Positions 34,660-44,500 of a stretch of DNA of 57,702 nt are shown here, piece by piece; within the stretch, counting starts at the first letter, position 1, and each line of letters begins with the position of its first letter. Source of the stretch: Phycisphaerae bacterium (GTDB taxonomy: Bacteria; Planctomycetota; Phycisphaerae; UBA1845). Made by a program: the position numbers and the translations under genes. A model generated the notes under the pieces. That model saw only the letters and a list, made by a program, of their open reading frames with translations. It made no database searches and had not been told where the DNA came from. The stretch is taken from the NCBI GenBank assembly GCA_029260235.1, contig JAJDDP010000006.1:1-57702 (forward strand), written 5' to 3'.

Positions 34660-35451
34660 ATGAAGATCGCTCGCTTTGAAGATGACCAAGGAAACGTTTG
34701 CCTGGGTGAGCCGACGGCCGATGGCCTCGCTCGCCTGATCGAAGGCGATCTGTTCGGACCCAAACAGGTGACCGATGTCGAGGTCAAGATCACCCGCCTG
34801 ATGCCGCCGGTGAAGCCGCCCAACATCTTTGGCATCGGGTTGAACTACCAGGCCCATGCAGCCGAGGGAGGCCGCAAAGTGCCCGATGAGCCGCTGGTTT
34901 TTCTCAAGGCGACCAGTTCGCTCCTGGCTGCGGGTGATCCAATCTGCCTGCCGCCATCAGCGCCGGATGAAGTCGATCTTGAGGCTGAACTGGGCATCGT
35001 TATCGGGCGGACAGCCAAGCGCGTGTCCAAGACGAACGCCCTGGATTTTTGCCTGGGTTACACCTGCGTCAACGACGTGAGCGCCCGAGATTGCCAAAAG
35101 CGACGCGACAAGCAATGGAGTCGGGCCAAGGGGTTCGACACATTTTGCCCAGTAGGGCCTTGGCTGGTGACAGCCGATGCTTTCGATCCGTCAGAGGCAG
35201 GTGTCGAATCCGACCTGAACGGCCAATCCATGCAGCGAGGCAATACCCGGGACATGATCTTCGATTGTGCCACGTTAATCAGTTATTTATCCCACCAATT
35301 TACCCTGCTTCCGGGAACTCTGATCTGTACCGGGACCCCGGCCGGGGTCGGCTTCGCCCGTGTACCGCCGATTTTTCTCAAATCCGGCGATCAGGTGGAG
35401 ATTCGGGTCGAGGGAATTGGCACATTGGCCAATCCGGTGATTGCGGGATGA
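34660..35451 (+). CDS. Fumarylacetoacetate hydrolase (FAH) family protein
   Basis: A 263-residue enzyme of the FAH superfamily. Hallmarks are IFGIGLNYQAHAAE, the metal-site stretch DEVDLEAELGIVIGR (103-117), GYTCVNDVSARDCQK, AKGFDTFCPVGPWL, LISYLSHQFTLLPGTLICTG and TPAGVGF. The family covers hydrolases and decarboxylases of 2-oxo acids (for example 2-hydroxyhepta-2,4-diene-1,7-dioate isomerase, acylpyruvase and oxaloacetate decarboxylase); the substrate cannot be assigned. The ATG at 34660 has AGGAG 4-5 nt upstream. It is probably cotranscribed with the PAP2 lipoprotein gene. Confidence 0.9.
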   Translation: MKIARFEDDQGNVCLGEPTADGLARLIEGDLFGPKQVTDVEVKITRLMPPVKPPNIFGIGLNYQAHAAEGGRKVPDEPLVFLKATSSLLAAGDPICLPPSAPDEVDLEAELGIVIGRTAKRVSKTNALDFCLGYTCVNDVSARDCQKRRDKQWSRAKGFDTFCPVGPWLVTADAFDPSEAGVESDLNGQSMQRGNTRDMIFDCATLISYLSHQFTLLPGTLICTGTPAGVGFARVPPIFLKSGDQVEIRVEGIGTLANPVIAG

Positions 35452-35615
35452 ATTCCCGGCTGCGTTGACGGCCTCTTGGGCGACCCTTATAAAACCCTGG
35501 CGTGATGCGGCACGTTGCCGTTGAGCCCTGGCCTTCCGAGCGTGTTTTGTTCCCCGCGATCTGACTTGCGCGGACTTGTCGGCCGACTACCGTTGAATCC
35601 CGGAGTGATCGAAAG

Positions 35616-38600
35616 ATGAAGGTACGCTGCACTGTTTTCTCGTTTGGGCTTGGTTTACGAATCGTCAACGCCTTGGCTTTGACCTGTCTGCTGATGCCAT
35701 CAGGTTGCGCAACATCGACCGGCGGCAGCGGCAGCACTGGATCAACCGGCGATACTACCGATGGAACGGACGGAGAAGGATCCGCCGAAGTGACCGGTCT
35801 ACAAACTGACCGGGCTATCTCGGGCAGCCAGGATCTCACCATCATCTATGTGGTGCCAACGACGGCTACCTCGGTTTCAGCCTTCTATGTTCCGGAAGAT
35901 CAAAGCAGCGATCCAGCTGCCCGAGTCACCTTGGCCACCAATTTGTTGCCGGGCACCAGCAGCTTCACCTTCAATACGATCATGATTCCCCGGGGAACAT
36001 ATCGCATCGGCCTGCAATATGTGGACGAGAACGGGCAGACTCAGTCAGTCCTCAGTGTTGGCCGGCTCATCATCGAAGGTACGCCTTCGCCGCAGTTCTT
36101 CGAGCCGAGCGCCGACACCGTGGTTGAGTCGGGCGACTCGGTCACCATCGTGGCTGACCTGGGCGATCCCGAGGCGGAGGTAGCCTGGCGGGTCTTCTTC
36201 ATTGCCCAAGAAGGTGCACCTGATCCCGTCACGTTGAGCGGCGCATCGCTGGCCCAGTTGGGTAACGAACTAGAAACAGGCACGGGCAATGCGGTCAATT
36301 TTGATTGGACCACGACCAACGTCGCCTTTGGAACTTACCTGCTAGGGATTTCAGCCACCGATACTGGTTTCACGGTGTCTGAGACCGCCCTGGCCGGCGA
36401 CGGAATCAAGATTGTCACCCTATATAGCACGTTCGCTGTAGAGGTCGTCGAAGTGGGATCAGCCGGCGGCGACGATCCCTTGGCACCTACCGTGGTGGTG
36501 TCTGCACCTGCCGGCAACCTATCCATCTTTGGCTCTGATACAGTCAACGTACAGTTTGTGGCTGAAATCAAGGAAGGGCAGGGCAATCAAGACGACGTTC
36601 AGGTCTTCTACGACAACGATAGCAGCTTTGCCAATGGATTCAGCGGAGTCCTGGTTTCGGGCTTGTCCACTTCAGATACCTCAGCCTCCTTCGACAGCAA
36701 TGCCCTGGGTTCGGGCACCTTCCGCATAGGGGTTAGCGTTGACGACGGCGTCAATAATATTGCGGCAGCCTATGCCGCCGGTTCAGTTTCTGTTGAGACG
36801 ACGCCGACTCTTGAAATGACCAAACCCGCCAGTGGGTTGGTGGTTCGACCCAGCGATCCGGTGACCATCGAATGGACTACGAACGTCCCAGCTTCGGCCG
36901 CCCAGACCATCGTACGGGCCTTGCGCAGCGGCGAAACCACTCCGCTGGACATCACTCCGGTCGGGCTGGATGGAACCTCCTTCGACTGGACTCCGGCCGT
37001 CAATCCAGGCACTTACAGCCTATCGGTCACCCTGGTATTCAATGACTCGACTATTGCAGATCTAACCGCGTCGGCCGCTGGTACGGTTCGGGTGTCAACG
37101 GCCCCGCGGGTTTTGTGGGTGGGGTGCTTCGGGGATAACCCACCGAGCGTCTGCCCGGCGGTGGAAGAACCTACCGGTGTGATTTTTGAGGGCATCCAGG
37201 TCGAGGATAATCTGGGAGCCGCCTTTGCCGAAGCGGGGGACATGAATGGTGACGGGTCGGACGACATCTTGATGACAGCCCGCTACGGCAAGCCCTTCTT
37301 TGCCAATCCTGGTGGAATCGGACATGGCGAAGCCTATCTGGTCTACGGCAATTCTCAGCGTCTCGGCGGCGAGCTCAATGTGAACTCAGTGGGCACAACT
37401 TCCTTAAGCGGGGTTACCTTCGCCGGCATCCGTACGCCAGAAGCCAATACCGTCACCGATGGTCTGAGTGATGTAGCCGCCATACCCGATGTCGATGGCG
37501 ATGGCAGTAAGGAGTTGGTTTTCGGGTTCCCCAACGTGCTTTCCAGGGGGCACAACATCAATTCGGGACAGAACGGCGTGGTGAATCCCCTCAGCATCCC
37601 CACCCTGGAGCGGGAAGATCAATTCCGCCGTGGCGGGATCGTCATCGTCAGCAGCATGAATTCGTCCATCGCGACCCCAAGCACTGGGAATTCGGTGATG
37701 AATCTGGACTTGGTGGGGCAGGGCTTCGAGGTGACTGTTGTTGGTCCAATTGTGGACGGCATGGATGGGGAAACAGCCACCAACCTCACAGGCAACATAG
37801 TGTCGGACGATGACGTCGATCGCTTTGGGGGTGGTGGCGATAACCCAGGCGAACCTTTCTACGTGGATAACGTGGCTTTCGATCCGATGGAGGGTTTGGG
37901 AAGCCGCTGCTCGGGCAATTGCGTGGATTCTCAAAGCGGCGAAGGAGTGGATTCAAACAACACGTTCAACTTTGGATTCTCCAGAGCGCTGGCCCGTGAT
38001 TATTTCTCCACCTATGTGTGGAATGCAGGTCTGATCTTTGAGCCGGCACAGCCATTCCGCGTGGATGGGCAAATCAGTGGCTGTGTCAACACCAATGGCT
38101 TTGAGTACGCCTATTGTCTCCCTTTTCCGCCTGTTTGTGAGCCGACTTCACCGGGGTTACTTGGAGCTTCGGATGCCCTGGCGATGACGGAGCCAACCCT
38201 CGGGAGGGGAACGCAACACCCGGTTTTCACGCGTCGCTCGGGCTTCTATCCGCCCTTCAGCAGTGTGACCGAATTGAACGAGGCCGTTGAGCCGCTAGGT
38301 GCCCGAATCCTCGGTGTAGGGAAGGATGACCAGTTTGGCTCTACGCTCACGATTAGCAGCGTAGGCAGCGGCAAGTTCGGAGACTTCGGCAGTCTCATCG
38401 TTTCGGCGCCGGCGCGGACGGCCAACGGAATCCTGTTGGGGCCAAACGCGGGGACCGAACCAACGGTGGATGGCGGCGAGATTAACGGCCTGGGGTCTTC
38501 GGTGAATGTAGACTCTGGCGTTGCCTATCTCTTCGACCTGCGTAGTCTGTGGACTTCGTTCCGCGATGAAAATGACAACAACCAAACCAAGTATCCACCC

Positions 38601-39689
38601 AAGCCGCATCAGTACATCGTCGGCGAGGCGAGTCACTGCGGGGGTTTTCTTCCCAGGATCGATAACGTGGAAGTCACCCGCATTGCCGGAGCGTCGAGCG
38701 AGAAGATTCGCAACATCGAAGGGATCGAGGATTTCAACGGCGACAGCCGGGATGATTTTGCCGTTGGAACCCCCGAGACCGCACGCCTCTACATTGCCTT
38801 CCGGCGAAACCCCGCCAGTGAAGGGGATTTTGTACTTGAAAAACTTGGGTTGGCTACGTCGGACAGCGAGCGGCTATCTGGCGCATTGATCACCGGGGCA
38901 GCCTCCTCTGAATTCGCGGCCAGCCTGGCGACCGGTATCGACTTGAATGGTGACGATGAGTCTGACTTGATCGTCGGCGCCCCCAAAGCGAGTGCCAGCG
39001 CAGGCGAAGTCTTCGTTATCTTCTCTAGCCCTGATCTGGTCACTCCGGTAAATGGCGTGGATATCGAGACGCTGATTGACCAGGGCCGAGCCGCTCGCAT
39101 CAGCGGTCGGACTGACGAGCAAGGCCTGTTCGGTTTCAATGTCGCCAACGCGGGAGACATCGATGGGGACGGCAAGGATGACCTTTTGGTCGCCGCCCCG
39201 GCTGCTTCGCCGCGGTACGACTCCGATGGCGACGATACGCTGGATTCGTTTGGCCTGGACATCAATGGTGACGGCACTCAGGACGACCTAACAGGCCCAT
39301 TCGGCGTTCCCGATGGCGAGCAATCCGCCGAAGATGGGCTTCCAGCCGCGGGTCTGGTCTATGTGATCTGGGGGTCAAACATCGTCAGCGGCAACACGAA
39401 TATCTCCGAGTTGGGATCCAGCACGCTGGACGGTGCCATCATCGTCGGACGCCGCGGTGCAGACTTCATGGGCGGCGGCGATGCCGGCGACGTCTCCATG
39501 GGTGGCATCACTGGCAAGTTGGATCGCGGGCGATCTGCCGGGTTGGCTGCTGCCGGCGACTTCGACAACGACGGGATGGCCGACCTGCTGATCGGATCGA
39601 TCTTGGCTTCGCCGCGAATCGACCCCCTCACCGGAGAAAGTACTACCCACGGTGGTGAAGCCTACTTGATTTACGGATTCGGGAAATAA
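35616..39689 (+). CDS. Giant FG-GAP/integrin-alpha-like repeat lipoprotein
   Basis: A 1,357-residue protein with a signal peptide and probable lipobox (LLMPSGC), then a Gly/Ser/Thr tether. Residues ~50-500 are Ig-like beta modules (for example TPTLEMTKPASGLVV, then VTIEWTTNVPASA). From ~519 to the end comes an FG-GAP beta-propeller. Its calcium motifs are DMNGDGSDDIL, DVDGDGSKELV, DFNGDSRDDFA, DLNGDDESDLIVGAP, DIDGDGKDDLLVAAP and DFDNDGMADLLIGS, with GEAYLVYG-type blade ends as in integrin alpha subunits. It is probably displayed outside the cytoplasm for adhesion or matrix binding; the ligand is unknown. A hairpin ~70 bp after the stop may help end transcription. Confidence 0.9.
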   Translation: MKVRCTVFSFGLGLRIVNALALTCLLMPSGCATSTGGSGSTGSTGDTTDGTDGEGSAEVTGLQTDRAISGSQDLTIIYVVPTTATSVSAFYVPEDQSSDPAARVTLATNLLPGTSSFTFNTIMIPRGTYRIGLQYVDENGQTQSVLSVGRLIIEGTPSPQFFEPSADTVVESGDSVTIVADLGDPEAEVAWRVFFIAQEGAPDPVTLSGASLAQLGNELETGTGNAVNFDWTTTNVAFGTYLLGISATDTGFTVSETALAGDGIKIVTLYSTFAVEVVEVGSAGGDDPLAPTVVVSAPAGNLSIFGSDTVNVQFVAEIKEGQGNQDDVQVFYDNDSSFANGFSGVLVSGLSTSDTSASFDSNALGSGTFRIGVSVDDGVNNIAAAYAAGSVSVETTPTLEMTKPASGLVVRPSDPVTIEWTTNVPASAAQTIVRALRSGETTPLDITPVGLDGTSFDWTPAVNPGTYSLSVTLVFNDSTIADLTASAAGTVRVSTAPRVLWVGCFGDNPPSVCPAVEEPTGVIFEGIQVEDNLGAAFAEAGDMNGDGSDDILMTARYGKPFFANPGGIGHGEAYLVYGNSQRLGGELNVNSVGTTSLSGVTFAGIRTPEANTVTDGLSDVAAIPDVDGDGSKELVFGFPNVLSRGHNINSGQNGVVNPLSIPTLEREDQFRRGGIVIVSSMNSSIATPSTGNSVMNLDLVGQGFEVTVVGPIVDGMDGETATNLTGNIVSDDDVDRFGGGGDNPGEPFYVDNVAFDPMEGLGSRCSGNCVDSQSGEGVDSNNTFNFGFSRALARDYFSTYVWNAGLIFEPAQPFRVDGQISGCVNTNGFEYAYCLPFPPVCEPTSPGLLGASDALAMTEPTLGRGTQHPVFTRRSGFYPPFSSVTELNEAVEPLGARILGVGKDDQFGSTLTISSVGSGKFGDFGSLIVSAPARTANGILLGPNAGTEPTVDGGEINGLGSSVNVDSGVAYLFDLRSLWTSFRDENDNNQTKYPPKPHQYIVGEASHCGGFLPRIDNVEVTRIAGASSEKIRNIEGIEDFNGDSRDDFAVGTPETARLYIAFRRNPASEGDFVLEKLGLATSDSERLSGALITGAASSEFAASLATGIDLNGDDESDLIVGAPKASASAGEVFVIFSSPDLVTPVNGVDIETLIDQGRAARISGRTDEQGLFGFNVANAGDIDGDGKDDLLVAAPAASPRYDSDGDDTLDSFGLDINGDGTQDDLTGPFGVPDGEQSAEDGLPAAGLVYVIWGSNIVSGNTNISELGSSTLDGAIIVGRRGADFMGGGDAGDVSMGGITGKLDRGRSAGLAAAGDFDNDGMADLLIGSILASPRIDPLTGESTTHGGEAYLIYGFGK

Positions 39690-40152
39690 GTTTTTGCCTC
39701 TGCGGTTCCTTTTTTGAAGACCGGTTTTGGCGGCGCAGTCATTTGAAAATCGACCGACGGGGCGGACTGTCCATCGAGGGCAACCCGCCCCGTTGCATAT
39801 TATCGTCCGCAGTGCGATGGCGTCCCTTGCGTGCGTGTTATCGGGAGTTGCAGTTGAAGTGTTTCCTGGGCTTTGAGGTGCGAAGCGCCGTCCTGGTCGG
39901 TTGACAGACACTCCTAGCCAGCAATACGATTGACGTGTGGGGCCGGTGTGGGTTTCTGGTTCCCGTCAATTGGGTGTTGATGAACGGATTTGGGCAAAAT
40001 AGAGAGGTTCTCACGCGGCTACGCTGATCGTGTCCTGATTCCGCCGCCGCCTCGGCGACTGGGCACGAAGCTCAGACTACTTTAGCGCAGTCCCCATTTT
40101 AGAATCGTCCAGCCAGATCGACCTGAGAGCGTAAGGAAGCGAGTATCCAGCC
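39690..40152. other. Intergenic gap with one GC-rich hairpin
   Basis: A 9-bp perfect stem (ACGGGGCGG at 39757-39765 with CCGCCCCGT at 39785-39793) spans a 19-nt loop. The sequence after it has no T-run, so a terminator is possible but weak. Nothing else was recognised up to the PKD gene. Confidence 0.4.
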
Positions 40153-41028
40153 ATGTGGAACACATCGATGAATTCAAACGGCAACCGGGCACACATCTTG
40201 AGGGTACTGTTGGCGGCTGCGACTGCTTTCTCTGTGGCGCCCCAGCTCTCCTATGCCGACCAAGATCCAATCGCCAGCTTTACAGCCAGCGAAACGGAGG
40301 GGTTTGCTCCGTTGACCGTGGACTTCACCTCGACATCGAGCGACCCGGATGGTGACAACCTGAATTTGTTCTGGTCTTTCGGGGACGGTGCAACGGCTAG
40401 CGGTTCAGAGGTCAGCCACACCTTCGAAGAGGGCGGGGTGTTCACCGTGAGCCTTACAGCCACGGATTCGGGTGGTTTGTCGGACCGCGCCTCAACGATC
40501 ATCGTGGTCAGCGAGCGGCCTAATCGTGACCCGGTCGCCAGAATCGCCACCTTCCCAGCTCAATTCTTCACACCGGATGAGTTCACCTTCGACGGTGGTC
40601 TGTCAAGTGATCCAGATGGCGATGGTTTGGCCTTTGCCTGGGACATTATTTTCGATGGGACGGCTATTCCATTTGACCCGATCCTGAGCGGCGCCCAGCT
40701 CCTGGTCAACTTCAGCGGTTCGGATCTCGATTGTAGCTTCATCGCCGGCCCATGCCTGACGCCGGGGACCTACACAATCCAGGTCATTGCCGACGATGGC
40801 TTTGGCGGTACCAGCACGAGTGCTGCGACATCCTTGACGGTCGTGGGAGGCTCTGAAGCACCGGTAGTTGACGATACGACGGCTGGAAACGAAGTGCCGC
40901 AAGAGCAGGCGCTGACTGGATCAGCCAGCGTGGTGAGCAACGGCCTTTGCGGAATCGGCATACTCTTGCCAATGCTGGGCCTTGGTTTGACCGTGACGGC
41001 ATGGAGGATTCGCCGGCGGCAACAGTAG
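40153..41028 (+). CDS. PKD-domain protein with C-terminal membrane/sorting-like tail
   Basis: A 291-residue secreted protein: a signal peptide (cleavage near SYADQ), then two PKD-type beta modules. The first is clear (APLTVDFTSTSSDPDGD, LFWSFGDG, VSHTFEEGGVFTV). The second begins near residue 125 (SSDPDGDGLAFAWD). The C-terminus is tripartite: a short motif with one Cys (NGLCGIG), a hydrophobic helix (ILLPMLGLGLTVTAW) and a basic end (RIRRRQQ). This layout is typical of bacterial sorting signals of the PEP-CTERM kind, but the motif itself is not a known one here. The protein is thus probably processed or anchored at the envelope. A strong terminator follows. Confidence 0.8.
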   Translation: MWNTSMNSNGNRAHILRVLLAAATAFSVAPQLSYADQDPIASFTASETEGFAPLTVDFTSTSSDPDGDNLNLFWSFGDGATASGSEVSHTFEEGGVFTVSLTATDSGGLSDRASTIIVVSERPNRDPVARIATFPAQFFTPDEFTFDGGLSSDPDGDGLAFAWDIIFDGTAIPFDPILSGAQLLVNFSGSDLDCSFIAGPCLTPGTYTIQVIADDGFGGTSTSAATSLTVVGGSEAPVVDDTTAGNEVPQEQALTGSASVVSNGLCGIGILLPMLGLGLTVTAWRIRRRQQ

Positions 41029-41090
41029 GCGTTAGGCATGCCGGCCTCGGCTGAGTACCCTGACAGACCCCCAAACCGATGTTTTCAACA

Positions 41091-41127
41091 GAGCCTTGGC
41101 CTGGGATCGTTCCTAGCCAAGGCTCCT
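41091..41127 (+). terminator. Hairpin terminator after the PKD-protein gene
   Basis: A perfect 10-bp stem (GAGCCTTGGC with GCCAAGGCTC, 41091-41100 and 41116-41125), extended inside by further pairs, lies 62 bp after the stop. The following sequence is CTCATTT, with only a short T-run, so it may depend on the long stem. Confidence 0.75.
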
Positions 41128-41588
41128 CATTTACTGGATGCACTGTTTCGGGTATCACTCTGAGTTATGGAGCCATGGGCTGACCAAGCAGGCAGAACCC
41201 CGCCACTCCCTCAGCCGAGGCTGACAGGGGCGGTACGGCGGTGCGCCTTGGTCTCTGTGACCCTCATGTTGTCATGCGGCCAAGCAGTCCGCTCCAAGCG
41301 GGTGGCCCAAACGCGGTGCCGCCCAGTTGTCTGGGTTCGGCTTCCCGACTACAGCCCAGGGGCTACTTCGCCCGCCAGTTCAGACGCTCCGCCTCCTCGC
41401 CAGGGCACGGTCGTTCAGCACGGCAGTGGCGGTATGGCTGCCGCAGCCGTTCTTGTCACCCAAACCCGGCTGGTGAATCTCTCCCGGCTTGGTAGCCTGC
41501 AAGGGCCTTAGCACAGGCTTACCCCACGCGTAGCCAATCGTTCTTCACCGGTGCTGGCCCTTATTCCAACCTACATGAGATCTGATCA
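41128..41588. other. secA upstream region
   Basis: About 460 bp with no convincing gene. A 114-codon plus-strand frame (41167-41511) is Pro/Arg-rich with no family resemblance and no ribosome binding site, and is not called. The promoter of secA is expected here but no clear elements were identified. Confidence 0.45.
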
Positions 41589-44500
41589 ATGGTCATAATT
41601 GACAAATTTAGCGATATCTTCAAATCGATTAGTCGAATCTTCAGGCGCATTGTCGGAACACGCAACGAGCGGATGATCAAGAAACTCCGCCCAGTGGCCA
41701 ATGCCGTCGATGGGGCTGAAGGCGATTACAGTCACCTCACCGACGAGCAGTTACTCGAAGAAGCCAACCGCTTCGGCGAGAAGATTCTTCCCCTGGTCAC
41801 TGAATTCGAGGCACCCTACCGAAAGCTCTCTCGCGAGCAAAACCGCGAACGGTTCAAAGAGCACCGCAAGGGAGTTGAAAAACTCGACCAGCGGATTGCG
41901 GATGAGTTTTTCACCGAAGCGAGCGCGCTGGTTCGAGAAGCTTCTCGCAGGGCACAGAACCACCGTCACTTCCATTGTCAGATTATTGGCGGGCGCGTGC
42001 TTTACGACGGCGTCATCGCCGAAATGAAAACCGGGGAAGGCAAGACTATCGTCTGCCATGTGGCAGCCTTCCTCAAGGTATTGCAGGGCAAGCACGTTCA
42101 CATTCTGACGGCCAACGATTATCTGGTGAAGCGTGATGCCGAGTTCGCTGAGCCCATTTTCGCGATGCTGGGCATGAGTGTGGGGCACATCCAATCCCAA
42201 ATGGACCCCGGCGGTCGCGAAGGCACGCGCAAGGCTGCCTACCAATGCGACATCACCTACGGCACCAACAGCGAATTTGGCTTCGACTACTTGCGGGACA
42301 ACATGAAGCAGTCGCTGGCTGAACAGGTGCAAAGTACGCGGGACTACGCGATTATCGACGAAGTGGATTCGATCCTGATTGACGAAGCCCGAACCCCCCT
42401 GATCATCTCCGGGCCTGCCGATGATGATGTGACTCGCTACCCGCGGGCGGACAAAGTGGCGGCTGATATGGTCCGCGAGCAGTCCAAGTGGGATCGAAGG
42501 CTGCCTGACTTGACGGCGCGATTCGATGGCGACACGCAGAATATCCAGAAGCTAGACGACGCCATGAGGATGCTTGGCTGGCGCGAGAAAGAGGGCGGCG
42601 GGAAGACGGCTGAAGTTGAAGATGGTGCAGAAGCCGAAGAAGCAGCCGTGCTTGGCGCGCTTGGGCCTGACTTCTTAACCGATGACCATGCCGACGCCTT
42701 GCGCATGTACGACGAGATCGTGCTTGGAACACCCAATGACAAGTCATACCGCCGCCTGTTCATTGTGCAGAAGGACCGCAAGCAGGTTGGCATTACCCAC
42801 GACGGCGTTACTTTCGCCCAGGAGGCGCTGGGCATCGGCAGTCTGTATGCCGGCGCTAACGTGCAATGGCCTCACCTGATTGAAAACGCGCTGCGGGCAC
42901 ACAAGGTTTATCAACGCGATAAGGACTACGTTGTGCAAGACGGGACGGTTGTGATCGTCGATCCGTTTACGGGTCGACTCATGCCGGGGCGGCAGTGGTC
43001 TGACGGCCTCCACCAGGCCTGTGAAGCTCGAGAAGGGGTCCGCATCAAGCAGGAAACCCAGACGTTGGCGACGATCACCGTCCAGAACTATGCCCACCTC
43101 TACGACAAGATTGCCGGCATGACCGGTACAGCCGCTACCGAAGCCAGCGAATTCATGAAGATCTACGGCCTCGACGTCATCGAAGTGCCCACCAACCGTC
43201 CGGTGAACCGTATGGACTACAACGACAAGGTCATGCGCGACATCGACGAAAAGTACAAGGCGATTGTTGAAGAGATCCACGAGGTCCGCCGGCGAGGTCG
43301 CCCGGCCGATCCGTTTGTGATCGCCGATTGTCTTGCTGCCTTGCGCCCGGTGCATAAGAAGCTCAACAGAGACACAGATCGCATCGACGCAGCCTTGGCT
43401 TCGTTCAATAGCGCTGAAATCGGCGACCAGAAGGTGATCGATTTCATGCTTGAGGTGTACGACGAGCAGATGGGCGACCTTGCCACCGGGCGACCGGTCT
43501 TGGTAGGTACGACCAGCGTCGAAAACTCTGAGAAGCTAGGCCGCATGCTTGATCGAACCTACGGTATCGAACACGAAGTGCTCAATGCGAAGAATCACAC
43601 CCGCGAGGCGGAGATCATCACCAAGGCGGGATTTAGAACAGTTTCCAGCAGAGGAGGCAAGAAGCCGCTGGGTAACGTGACCATTGCCACCAACATGGCT
43701 GGTCGTGGAACGGACATCAAGCTGGAGCAGGGCGTTGTATTTCCGACCTGCAAAGTAACCGCAGATGAGAGCAGCACCGCAGGTTCCTCGAACGACAGCA
43801 GCGTCTCCCTCCCGGTCATCGGGACCGAACTCTATCCACCAGGCAGCACCAAGTGCTGCATCCTCTGCGACGAATACGATCCATCAACCAACTGTGCTCA
43901 TTGCTTCAAGCCGAAACTGGACCCGCGCTTCCCCGAGCTTGGCCGAAAGGTCTGCCCGATCAGTGTACCGTGCGGGTTGCACATCATCGGAACGGAGCGG
44001 CATGAGTCACGGCGGATCGACAATCAGCTCCGAGGCCGGGCTGGACGACAGGGTGATCCGGGTAGCTCGCGGTTCTTCCTATCCCTGGAAGATGACCTGT
44101 TGAAGCTATTCATGCCCGACTGGATGCTCAAGATGCTGGACAAGCACGGGTTTGAAGCCAGCGGACAGGCGTTGGAGATGAAGCAGCTTACCAAGGGGAT
44201 CGAGAAGGCCCAGCGTAAAGTCGAAGAGCGCAACTTTGCCACCCGAAAAAGCTTGCTGGAATGGGATGAACCCATGGACTACCAGCGCAAGGCCTTCTAT
44301 GACGCCAGACAAGATGTATTGGAAAGCCCTGACCTGCGAGATCGAATTCTGAACATGATCGATCAAGGCATTGAAGAGGCTGCTGGGCGTTTCCTAGCCA
44401 GGGATTACCCCGCCCAGTGCATTGCGGACTGGTGCCGGGACGAACTGTCTCTGGAGGTCGATGCAGACGAATTCGAGCGCACCGGCCCCGATCAATTGCA

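Noticed and set aside
41167..41511. Pro/Arg-rich 114-codon frame upstream of secA
   Set aside because: Has no ribosome binding site, no family resemblance and a composition typical of non-coding GC-rich DNA. The possible lipobox is not canonical.
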